Shown one piece after another: positions 1 through 5,917 of a stretch of DNA of 8,218 nt. Under the pieces are notes generated by a model, which saw only the letters and a program-made list of their open reading frames with translations, had not been told where the DNA came from and did not search any database. Origin of the DNA: UBA8437 sp963582065. GTDB taxonomy: Bacteria > Planctomycetota > Planctomycetia > Planctomycetales > Planctomycetaceae. The DNA lies in the NCBI GenBank assembly GCA_963582065.1, contig CAUZRQ010000204.1:1-8218 (forward strand). Direction: 5' to 3'. A program made the translations under genes and the position numbers. Numbering within the stretch: position 1 is the stretch's first letter; each line of letters begins with the position of its first letter.

Positions 1-632
1 TCGACGACGGTCCGGCCGGCCAGGTCGACCACCGGTTGCCCCTTGTAGTCGTGGACCGCGCGACCGGTGTTGCCGAAGTTCCAGTACATCTTCCCGTCGG
101 GGCCGAAGAGGAACGAGTGGGCCGAGTGGTCGTGCTGGGGCTGGCCGGTCTTGGAGAAGAGGATCTCCTTGCGATCGGGCTTGTCGTCGCCGTCGATGTC
201 AGTGAAGACCAGCACGTTGGGCGAACACGAGACGATGACCCGGTTGCCGAGCACGCAGATGCCCATCGCGCTGTCGACGTCGCGGCCCTGGTAGTAGACC
301 TTCTGGCGGTCGCTGCGACCGTCCCCGTCGGTGTCCTCGAGAATCAGGATCCGGTCGCCCGCCTTGCGTCGGCCGAGGTTCTTGCGGTAGTTGACCACTT
401 CGCAGACCCACACCCGGCCACGGACGTCGATGTCGAGGTTGGTCAGGCTGGTGATGGCCGGCTCGGAAGCGAACAGCGTCGCTTCCAGCCCCTTGGCCAC
501 GTCCAGGCCCGCAACGGCGTTCTTGGCGGCACGGACGTCGCCGGGTTTTGCCTGGGCCCAAGCGGATCGGGAACCTGTCGTGACAAGAGAACAGAGCAGG
601 ATGGCCAGAACACCGAGGTGTCGAGTCGTCAC
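1..632 (-). CDS. PVC-type membrane-bound dehydrogenase (Piru_Ver_Nterm family), N-terminal part; runs off left edge
   Basis: Translating the minus strand from GTG at 632-630 gives 210 residues with no stop before the window edge. Residues 1-26 form a signal peptide (MTTRHLGVLAILLCSL, then a likely cut after AWA). The rest resembles the N-terminal beta-propeller of the planctomycete PVC-type dehydrogenases, distantly like sorbosone/glucose dehydrogenases: LDIDVRGRVWVCEVVNYR (residues 66-83), two Asp-rich DxDGDG-like loops (EDTDGDGRSDR near 99-109; TDIDGDDKPDR near 144-154) and a HDHSAHSFLFGPDG segment (167-180). Full-length relatives are usually much longer and often end in a haem c domain; that part is not visible. 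The GTG start is supported by GGAG at 644-641, 8 bases upstream. It is probably periplasmic. It follows the ThuA region by 73 bases on the same strand, so is likely cotranscribed. A sugar or polyol substrate is inference; the family name is fairly certain. Confidence 0.85.
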   Translation of the reverse strand, partial: MTTRHLGVLAILLCSLVTTGSRSAWAQAKPGDVRAAKNAVAGLDVAKGLEATLFASEPAITSLTNLDIDVRGRVWVCEVVNYRKNLGRRKAGDRILILEDTDGDGRSDRQKVYYQGRDVDSAMGICVLGNRVIVSCSPNVLVFTDIDGDDKPDRKEILFSKTGQPQHDHSAHSFLFGPDGKMYWNFGNTGRAVHDYKGQPVVDLAGRTVV

Positions 633-645
633 GAGAGAGTCTCCG

Positions 646-673
646 GATGAGCCCACTGGGTCAGCGGCTCATC
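646..673 (-). promoter_or_regulatory. Perfect 8-bp inverted repeat abutting the Shine-Dalgarno of the dehydrogenase gene
   Basis: On the minus strand GATGAGCC (673-666) and GGCTCATC (653-646) are perfect complements. The loop between them can form a further CTG/CAG stem around ACC. The hairpin lies in the 73-base gap between the ThuA stop and the dehydrogenase GTG, and ends two bases before the GGAG ribosome binding site (644-641). No T-tract follows, so it is not a canonical intrinsic terminator. It could stabilise or process the intercistronic mRNA or tune translation of the dehydrogenase. The structure is seen in the sequence; the role is inferred. Confidence 0.45.
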
Positions 674-705
674 TTACGAGACCCCCCGTCAGCTTGCCAA
701 CTGGC

Positions 706-1578
706 TCACTCGGACGCCGCACCATTCCACTGACCGAGCAATCGCTTGATCCGCAGCGGGTTGTAGTTGCCCCGCTTCTTGTAGTCCTGGTTCGCTTCGA
801 GGTCCTTGACCGTCAGCGTCTTCGACGACACTCCGCCGGCCGGAACATCGATCTTCGCCGTCCAGACGATCGCGTTGAGCACCAGCTTGCGGAACTGGTC
901 GTGGCCCCAGTTCCAGTGGTTGTGGCCCCCGGTGAACCCGAAACCCCGACCGCCGTCGGGACGGACGCGGGCCCAGGCCATGTGCTGAGCCTGTTTGCCG
1001 GCTATCGCGGCGCGGACGAACTTGTTGCCGCTGTGCGGGCCATCGGGACGCTTGAGCGTCGAATCGGGTGGCAGGTCGGTCAGGATCGGCGTCACGCCCT
1101 TCAGCTTCGAGACAAAACGCATGTGGTAGTACCACTCGTCGTTGATCGAAAACGGCTTCACGCCCTGGGTGATCGGGTGCTTGGGAAAGGCCTTGTACTT
1201 GGCCGTCCAGTGTGGATTGACCGACCAGTTCGTCTCGAAATACCCGCCGGTCCAGTCCAGCAAGGCGTCACCCGACTTTCCCTTGGGCACCTCGACCCCG
1301 TAATGGATACAGACCAGGCCGACGCCGGCGGCCATCCGCTTGCGGAAGTCGTCGATGTGAGCGTTCAACGGATGCCGGCCACCACCGTCGGCATAGACGA
1401 CGATCGTCGCCGCCCCATCCAGAACGCTGGGATCCTTGGGGAACCCGTTGGAGATCACCACCGCCTCGACCGGCAGGCCGCTGGCGTTGAGCGCCTTGGC
1501 CATCAGCATGCAGCCGGCACGGTGCTCGTGGGCCCCGTAGCCGTGGCTACGGACGCCGGCGATCAGCGCGATCCTCTT
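706..1578 (-). CDS. ThuA domain (trehalose-utilisation family), apparently read as the -1 frame continuation of the DUF1080 gene
   Basis: The minus-strand frame ending in TGA at 708-706 encodes a ThuA domain (PF06283, glutamine-amidotransferase-like fold). It opens with KRIALIAGVRSHGYGAHEH, the first beta strand plus a His-rich turn. Later come VVYADGGGRH, GVGLVCIHYG, NDEWYYHMRF and, near the end, GFTGGHNHWNWG followed by FRKLVLNAIVWTAK. ThuA in Sinorhizobium acts in trehalose and related disaccharide catabolism. The first ATG is at 1509, but starting there removes the RIALIAG strand and the SHGYGAHEH motif. Upstream codons of this frame hold no ATG, GTG or TTG before an in-frame stop at 1608-1606. 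The start given (AAG, 1578-1576) is the first codon after a -1 shift on the A10 run, giving 290 residues. A CTG at 1566-1564 overlaps the DUF1080 stop (CTGA) and has AGAGGA 5 bases before it; it is a less likely independent start, as it would lose part of the first strand. No signal peptide of its own is visible, which fits a fusion. Confidence 0.8.
   Translation of the reverse strand, partial: KRIALIAGVRSHGYGAHEHRAGCMLMAKALNASGLPVEAVVISNGFPKDPSVLDGAATIVVYADGGGRHPLNAHIDDFRKRMAAGVGLVCIHYGVEVPKGKSGDALLDWTGGYFETNWSVNPHWTAKYKAFPKHPITQGVKPFSINDEWYYHMRFVSKLKGVTPILTDLPPDSTLKRPDGPHSGNKFVRAAIAGKQAQHMAWARVRPDGGRGFGFTGGHNHWNWGHDQFRKLVLNAIVWTAKIDVPAGGVSSKTLTVKDLEANQDYKKRGNYNPLRIKRLLGQWNGAASE
1535..1552 (-). 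repeat. Perfect 7-bp stem, 4-base loop hairpin inside the ThuA region
   Basis: CCGTAGC (1552-1546 on the minus strand) and GCTACGG (1541-1535) pair perfectly around CACG. The hairpin encodes the RSHGY part of the ThuA motif and lies 24 bases after the A10 run. Canonical -1 frameshift stimulators usually start about 5-9 bases downstream, so a stimulatory role is doubtful; it may simply reflect codon content. Confidence 0.35.
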
Positions 1579-2672
1579 TTTTTTTTGACGGTCTCGGCCG
1601 CCTCCTCAGCTGCCACGATCACCGAACGCAGCGGAGACGCCAGGAACCTCAGGCCGCGGGCTCGCGTCGAGCGGACCGTGCGAATCAACTGACCACCGTC
1701 GGTCGTCGGAGGCAACTTTCGCTTCTCCGGAGTCGCCACCACCGCGTCACGGACGTCGCCGGGCAGTCCCAGGAACGCACGAATCGCCTCGGTCGCCACG
1801 CCACCGGTCTCATCGGCCACCCGATCGGCCACCGCGTTGGGCGTGGGCAGATCGCTGAGACTGCCGATCCGCGGCAGACTGGGAAGACTGGGAAGACCGG
1901 GAAGAGACAGTCGGCTGGCAGACGTCTTCTTGCCCAGCCGCTTGATCTGGATCTTGCGGAACTGAACGGTCATCGGCGGTCCGGCGTGCAACTGCAACGC
2001 CAGCAGGCCAGTGGCACGTCGTTGTTTCGCATCGTTGTCGGTGCAGTCGGCCGTCACCACGCCGTTGATCCGCTGAACCAGGTGAAATCCCTTGGCCGTG
2101 ATGTGGTAGTCGTTCCAGTCTTCCTTCTTGATCTTCGCCTGGATCGCCTTGCTGTCACCCAGTCGCTTGATCGTCTTGACCTGGAACTTGCCCCCGGCGC
2201 GGACCAACTCGGTCTTCAAACCCCGGTTGCACAGGATCCCACGGAAAGCCTCACCGTAGACGATCCCCGAATACGTGTTGCCGGCCTCGAAATCGGCCTG
2301 GTATCCGCCGATTCGCCAGCCGTCGTTCTTGCCGGGCAACTTGAAACTGCGGTACTGGATGCCCGAGTTGCCTCCGACGATCTTGTATTGCAGCTTCAAC
2401 TCGAAGTCACCCAGATCGGCACCCTTCCAGATGATGAACGTGTTGCCCTGGGTCGTGTTGCCCTTGGTCGTCTGCCCGGTGATCGCACCGTTCTTGACCG
2501 ACCAGAACTTCGGGTTGCCGTTCCAGTTCTTCAACGTCTTGCCATCGAAAATCGACTCGAATCCATCGTCGGCCGCTTCGGCCAACTCGGGAGTCGCGAC
2601 ACCGATCAGCCCGGCGGCCAATACGGCCACAATTGCCACCCGGATGTTCTTCAGCATGTGTTTGCCCATCAT
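1563..2672 (-). CDS. Secreted DUF1080 (3-keto-disaccharide hydrolase family) protein with C-terminal linker leading to the A10 slippage run
   Basis: In the zero frame this encodes 369 residues. Residues 1-34 are a signal peptide (MMGKHMLKNIRVAIVAVLAA, then a likely cut after AEA), so the product is exported. Residues 38-246 form a DUF1080 domain (PF06439, now described as 3-keto-disaccharide hydrolase; concanavalin-like sandwich): FESIFDGKTLKNWNG, WSVKNGAITG, DFELKLQYKI, GGNSGIQYRS, WRIGGYQADFE, and a closing LQLHAGPPMTVQFRKIQIK. Residues 250-362 are a linker-like extension with an SLPGLPSLPSLP repeat and no recognised domain. The frame ends 12 bases after the A10 run; a -1 shift there would append ThuA and give about 655 residues. 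I chose ATG 2672-2670 over a frame-open ATG at 2780 because it sits right before the signal peptide and has AGGAG 8 bases upstream (2685-2681). First visible gene of the leftward cluster. Confidence 0.85.
   Translation of the reverse strand: MMGKHMLKNIRVAIVAVLAAGLIGVATPELAEAADDGFESIFDGKTLKNWNGNPKFWSVKNGAITGQTTKGNTTQGNTFIIWKGADLGDFELKLQYKIVGGNSGIQYRSFKLPGKNDGWRIGGYQADFEAGNTYSGIVYGEAFRGILCNRGLKTELVRAGGKFQVKTIKRLGDSKAIQAKIKKEDWNDYHITAKGFHLVQRINGVVTADCTDNDAKQRRATGLLALQLHAGPPMTVQFRKIQIKRLGKKTSASRLSLPGLPSLPSLPRIGSLSDLPTPNAVADRVADETGGVATEAIRAFLGLPGDVRDAVVATPEKRKLPPTTDGGQLIRTVRSTRARGLRFLASPLRSVIVAAEEAAETVKKKRGSR
1577..1586 (-). other. A10 homopolymer: candidate slippage site joining the DUF1080 and ThuA frames
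   Basis: Ten consecutive A residues on the minus strand are read AAA AAA AAA A(GA) in the DUF1080 frame, codons 363-365. They contain an A_AAA_AAA heptamer on which two lysyl-tRNAs can slip back one base. After a -1 shift, reading resumes as AAG AGG ATC (K-R-I) into the ThuA domain. One extra A from RNA polymerase slippage would do the same. Of the 28 earlier lysines in this gene 26 are AAG and 2 AAA, so this cluster departs from local codon use. AGAGGA directly follows the run. It is the longest homopolymer I see in the window, so a sequencing indel must also be considered. Confidence 0.6.
1877..1903 (-). repeat. Three tandem 9-bp repeats coding a Leu-Pro linker
   Basis: On the plus strand the unit GACTGGGAA occurs at 1877-1885 and 1886-1894, with a one-base variant GACCGGGAA at 1895-1903. 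On the coding strand these give the LPGLPSLPSLP stretch (about residues 257-267) just after the DUF1080 domain. Such a tract probably acts as an extended spacer between domains and could vary in copy number between strains. Confidence 0.75.
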
Positions 2673-2968
2673 TGTCGTCTCTCCTGAAACCGAACCGGAC
2701 TTCCACCGGATCGTGTTGTCGTCGTGGGGGTGTCGCAATCGAGCATGCGGCTGTTTTGCCTTGATTGCCTGCCCTATCAAGATAGCCCGCGATACCCCGG
2801 TCTGGCCACCGGCGGATTGCTGATTTGCTCAACAGGTTGCCTCGTCTGGCCCCGGTGATTCGGTCTGGATAAACTGCGTGGAGAGTGCGGCCGGCCGATT
2901 GGGTGTCACCGGTTCGCGTTGTCAGTTACCTCATCCGCACAGCTTTCCCATTCCGAACGGCGGCTACC
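2673..2968. promoter_or_regulatory. Divergent intergenic region between the DUF1080 gene and the small lipoprotein gene
   Basis: These 296 bases separate two divergent genes and must carry leftward and rightward promoters. I found no convincing -35/-10 pair on either strand. The clearest element is an interrupted palindrome CTATC-AA-GATAG at 2774-2785, a possible operator. The leftward Shine-Dalgarno AGGAG is at 2685-2681. Open frames extend into this region on both strands, but the signal peptides of both genes argue for the shorter starts used here. Confidence 0.4.
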
Positions 2969-3412
2969 ATGTCTCCTGTATCCCTGAAACGTCTGGTCCA
3001 GTTGACGATCGTCTCGATGATCTCGCTGGGGATTGGTTGTTCAGGTCCCGACACCGCGGACACCAAGCCAAAAAGGCCGCGAAAGAGCATCTTCAAGCAA
3101 CGGACACAGGACGTGGGAGAGTTCAACGCGAAGGACAAAAAGACGGCCAGCGATTCCAAGATCAAGATCACCTCGCCGCTGCTGGGTGGCCTGGAAGCTT
3201 ACGGGCCGTTGGCCGAGAAGGTGACCAAGCTGGCGATCGATCACCACCTGAACATCTTCAACGCCACCCAGGGGCGGTTCCCGAAGGATCACGACGAATT
3301 CATCCGCGAGATCATCAAGAAGAACAACCTGCAGTTGCCGAAGTTGCCCGGTGGAGACAAGTACGAGTACGACGTGGCCAACCACAAGCTGGTGGTGATC
3401 AAGGGCAACTGA
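2969..3412 (+). CDS. Small exported lipoprotein-like protein, function unknown
   Basis: This encodes 147 residues. The N-terminus MSPVSLKRLVQLTIVSMISL followed by GIGCSG resembles a lipoprotein signal; the lipobox is imperfect (Gly at -3), with Cys at about residue 24. A Lys/Arg-rich segment (residues about 33-67) follows, then a compact C-terminal domain: PLAEKVTKLAIDHHLNIFNA, GRFPKDHDEFIREIIKKNN, LPKLPGGDKYEYDVANHKL. Its pattern of a helix, a 'YP/FPK-hEEF' turn and a short beta end recalls small planctomycete proteins related to type II secretion pseudopilin C-termini, but I cannot name a family. The frame is open back to a GTG at 2885; ATG 2969 is preferred because it begins the signal sequence. 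No strong Shine-Dalgarno is visible at either start. It converges with the glycosylase gene, 11 bases away. Confidence 0.7.
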   Translation: MSPVSLKRLVQLTIVSMISLGIGCSGPDTADTKPKRPRKSIFKQRTQDVGEFNAKDKKTASDSKIKITSPLLGGLEAYGPLAEKVTKLAIDHHLNIFNATQGRFPKDHDEFIREIIKKNNLQLPKLPGGDKYEYDVANHKLVVIKGN

Positions 3413-3423
3413 CAGCCGGCCGC

Positions 3424-4047
3424 CTACAACTCCAGATCCCCGCTCCGCCACAGGTACAGGCAGGCGACCGAGCGGTAGGGGGTCCACCTCGCGGCCATCT
3501 GTTCGCAGGTGGCCACATCGGGCATCTGGCCCAGCTGATACTCTCGCTGGATCCCCGCCCGGATCCCCAGGTCCAGCGGGGCGAAAACGTCGAGTCGGCC
3601 GAGACAGAAGATCAGGAACATCTGGGCCGTCCAGCGGCCGATGCCCCGGACCTGGACCAGTTCCTCGATTACGGCCTCATCGTCAAGTCGGTGAAGCCGG
3701 TCCAGCCGCACGCATCTCGAGGTGACCGCCTCGGCCAGGTCACGCAGGTAGCCGATCTTCTGAGGCGAGACGCCCAGTCGGCGGAGACCGGCATCGTCGA
3801 GTTCTCCGAGACTTTCGGGTGTGACCCATCTCGGGGAGACCGCCCGCCTGATCCGCTCGTTGATCGCCCGCGCCGCGGAGGTGGAGATCTGTTGACCGAT
3901 GATCGAGCGGACCAGCGTCAGGAACCGCCCCCGGCGGAGCACCATCTCGATCACCCCCACCCTGCCAATGACGTCGGACATCACCGGGTCGACCCGACGG
4001 AGGTGCCGGACCGCCTGCTGCACGTCCCTTGCCGGGACCGTCTTCAT
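3424..4047 (-). CDS. DNA-3-methyladenine glycosylase II-type base-excision enzyme (AlkA/HhH-GPD family)
   Basis: A 207-residue protein of the HhH-GPD superfamily, which removes alkylated or otherwise damaged bases from DNA to start base-excision repair. Visible marks: SIIGQQIS (48-55), the helix-hairpin-helix VRGIGRWTAQMFL (133-145), the following DVFAPLDLGIR with the likely catalytic Asp at residue 159, and a C-terminal RWTPYRSVACLYLWR (187-201). There is no four-Cys cluster, so it is not an endonuclease III or MutY type. At 207 residues it lacks the extra N-terminal domain of E. coli AlkA (282 residues) and matches shorter bacterial and yeast Mag-like forms. Its ATG (4047-4045) overlaps the pyrF stop as ATGA, with GGGAG 7 bases upstream (4059-4055), so it is probably translationally coupled to pyrF. 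Exact substrate range cannot be read from sequence. Confidence 0.9.
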   Translation of the reverse strand: MKTVPARDVQQAVRHLRRVDPVMSDVIGRVGVIEMVLRRGRFLTLVRSIIGQQISTSAARAINERIRRAVSPRWVTPESLGELDDAGLRRLGVSPQKIGYLRDLAEAVTSRCVRLDRLHRLDDEAVIEELVQVRGIGRWTAQMFLIFCLGRLDVFAPLDLGIRAGIQREYQLGQMPDVATCEQMAARWTPYRSVACLYLWRSGDLEL

Positions 4048-4988
4048 CTCAGCGCTCCCGCCGGAGTCGCCTCGGCCAGGTCCGCGATCATCCGCGTGGT
4101 GGCCGCCTCAACCGCCTCCTCCCACCGCGTCTCACCGAACTCCTCGGCAAACGGTTCACGGCGGTGGGCGAAGTTGATCCCCCGCGAACTGTTGACGAGT
4201 GCTCCGAGTCCGTCGGGGTTGAACGCGGCGGCGACATCGGCGGCCCCGGCCCCCTGGCTGCCGTAGCCGGGGACCAGCAGCGGAACGCTGGGCATCACCT
4301 CGCGGAGTTCGGCAAGTTCTCGAGGGTAGGTCGCCCCGACGACCGCTCCGACGGCCCCCCGCCCCGACTCCCCCATCGACGCCGCGGCCAGTTCCTCGAC
4401 CATCGCAGCCGTGTGCCGGTAGATCGACTGCCCGTCGGCGACCAGGTCCTGCAGTGTGCCGGCTCCGGGATTGCTGGTTCGCACCAGGACGTAGATACCC
4501 GCACCGCGTCGCACGGCGGTTTCGACAAATGGTTCGAGCGTGTCTCGACCGAGATACGGGTTCACGGTCAACGCGTCGGCCGCCCACGGTGCCGTGTCGG
4601 GATCAGCGCCGGCCAGGTACGCCCGGGCATATGCCTCGGCCGTCGACCCGATGTCTCCGCGTTTCGCGTCGCAGATGACGATCAATCCCGCATCGCGGGC
4701 CCGACGAATCACCCGTCCCAGCACCGCGGTTCCGGCCGGACCGTACTGCTCGAAGAACGCGGCCTGTGGCTTGACCGCCGGCACCAGCCGGGCCACCACG
4801 TCGATCAACCGCCCGCAGAATTCGTCGAAGGCCGCCGCAGCCACCTCGTCGCGACTCCCGCCAGCCCGTTCGGCCTTCTCCAGGATCTCGGCGGGCAGTT
4901 GGTCCAGGCGAGGGTCGATTCCGACAAGCGCCGGAGTCCGCTTCCGGCGGATCGCCTCGTCGAGCCTGTCGGCGTAATGTGTCTGCAT
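4044..4988 (-). CDS. pyrF: Orotidine 5'-phosphate decarboxylase (subfamily 2)
   Basis: A 314-residue cytoplasmic enzyme converting orotidine 5'-phosphate to UMP, the last step of de novo pyrimidine synthesis. The signature CDAKRGDIGSTAEAY lies at 106-120, with the catalytic D-x-K-x4-D-type residues Asp107, Lys109 and Asp112. Other conserved parts are LVGIDPRLDQLP (21-32), VKPQAAFFEQYG (72-83), NPYLGRDTLEPF (143-154), VLVRTSNPGAG (167-177), GAVVGATYPREL (214-225), LVPGYGSQGAG (238-248) and VNSSRGI (265-271). This pattern is the longer type 2 PyrF found in actinobacteria, planctomycetes and myxobacteria, not the E. coli type. ATG 4988 is chosen because it starts the conserved N-terminus; the frame is open further upstream but encodes an unconserved Arg/Cys-rich stretch. 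No clear Shine-Dalgarno is visible. It lies 70 bases after the methyltransferase-like gene and overlaps the glycosylase gene by four bases. Confidence 0.96.
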   Translation of the reverse strand: MQTHYADRLDEAIRRKRTPALVGIDPRLDQLPAEILEKAERAGGSRDEVAAAAFDEFCGRLIDVVARLVPAVKPQAAFFEQYGPAGTAVLGRVIRRARDAGLIVICDAKRGDIGSTAEAYARAYLAGADPDTAPWAADALTVNPYLGRDTLEPFVETAVRRGAGIYVLVRTSNPGAGTLQDLVADGQSIYRHTAAMVEELAAASMGESGRGAVGAVVGATYPRELAELREVMPSVPLLVPGYGSQGAGAADVAAAFNPDGLGALVNSSRGINFAHRREPFAEEFGETRWEEAVEAATTRMIADLAEATPAGALR

Positions 4989-5058
4989 CGGGGCGCCGAT
5001 TGTGCGGTCCGCAACCCGGTTTGTGAAGCCGAGACCACGCCGACACACCGTCGCGAAT

Positions 5059-5841
5059 TCAGGCCGCCTGCCTGATCGGCTGCGGCACCGACAATTCGGC
5101 GCCGGGCACATCCAGCATCCAGAATGGCCACTTGCCGATTCGACCGTGAGGGATCACGCGGAAGTGCTGTGCGGCGGCATCGAGGATCTTCGCCTCGGTG
5201 TAGTCACCGTGGTGACCGATCTTCATCGCCTCGGCCTGGCAACTCCGCTGGAGTTGCCTCAGCTCGGTCCGATTGCTGAACAGCACGCGGCCACTGCAGA
5301 CACGACGGATCAACCCGAAAATCGTCTCGTGGTCCCGGTAACAGTCCGGTGACCGCGAACTGCCGAAGTAGAGGTACTGGTAGCTGTTGACCAGCAACAC
5401 GGTCTGGAACGGACCGCCGAAATCGTCGATCGAATCGGCCAACTCGTGCAACCGCAGCTTCTCGAACCGACTCTCCCGGTAACCCAGGAATCCGCTTACC
5501 GAGCGGCACACCGCCAGCTCACGCTGGTCGATGTCGACTCCCAGCGTCCTGCTGCAACACTCGCGGCCGGCCGCGTCGAGCACGAAGAAGCCCTTCGAAC
5601 AACTTAGGTCCAGCAGGCTTTCGAGCGGGTCGGGGTACGCGTCGGCGAGTTGTTCGAATCGCACCTTCAGCTTGTGCCGGGGCACCAGTCGGCCCTGGCG
5701 GACGATGTAGTTGTGGTTCTGGGGGTAGGAGTCCACCACATAGCCGGCGACGTCGGACGGCAACCCGGGGTCACAGGTGGGTGGACGTGCCAAGCCCCAC
5801 TGCTCGCTCCACCGCTGCACACGCCTCCCAAACCACCGCAC
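5059..5841 (-). CDS. Class I SAM-dependent methyltransferase-like protein, substrate unknown
   Basis: A 260-residue protein with a Rossmann-type methyltransferase pattern. Motif I is SLLDLSCSKGFFVLDAAGR, a Ser-Lys-Gly variant of the usual glycine-rich loop. An acidic end of strand 2 follows (TLGVDIDQREL). A hydrophobic strand 4 with VLLVNSYQYLYFGSS comes next, and a late strand GRVLFSNRTEL. The N-terminal NHNYIVRQGRLVPRHKLKVRFEQL may bind substrate. No signal peptide, so cytoplasmic. I chose GTG 5841-5839 because GGAG stands 8 bases upstream; an in-frame TTG at 5865 would add eight residues. It is the first gene of a leftward group with pyrF and the glycosylase, but nothing in the sequence links its job to theirs. 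The methyltransferase fold is likely; the substrate (small molecule, lipid or RNA) cannot be told. Confidence 0.75.
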   Translation of the reverse strand: MRWFGRRVQRWSEQWGLARPPTCDPGLPSDVAGYVVDSYPQNHNYIVRQGRLVPRHKLKVRFEQLADAYPDPLESLLDLSCSKGFFVLDAAGRECCSRTLGVDIDQRELAVCRSVSGFLGYRESRFEKLRLHELADSIDDFGGPFQTVLLVNSYQYLYFGSSRSPDCYRDHETIFGLIRRVCSGRVLFSNRTELRQLQRSCQAEAMKIGHHGDYTEAKILDAAAQHFRVIPHGRIGKWPFWMLDVPGAELSVPQPIRQAA

Positions 5842-5917
5842 AACCCGGTCTCCGGACCTGCACAATTCGACTCACCACGGCCGCGGCTGAGCGTCTCGGA
5901 CCCCCAGCGGATCGCGG

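Noticed and set aside
706..1509. ThuA as an independent gene starting at ATG 1509
   Set aside because: That start deletes the first beta strand and the conserved His-containing motif, and no Shine-Dalgarno or signal peptide accompanies it.
391..1692. 433-residue plus-strand open frame antisense to the dehydrogenase, ThuA and DUF1080 genes
   Set aside because: It lies opposite real coding sequence with clear domain motifs; its translation is Arg/Val/Asp-rich with no family pattern. Long antisense frames are expected at this GC content.
3413..3423. Terminator between the convergent lipoprotein and glycosylase genes
   Set aside because: Eleven bases with only a short CGGCCG palindrome; no stem-loop with a T-tract.
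2878..4266. 462-residue plus-strand open frame spanning the small lipoprotein, glycosylase and the end of pyrF
   Set aside because: It overlaps three genes with strong motifs and has low-complexity Gln/Arg/Pro-rich content; a shadow frame.
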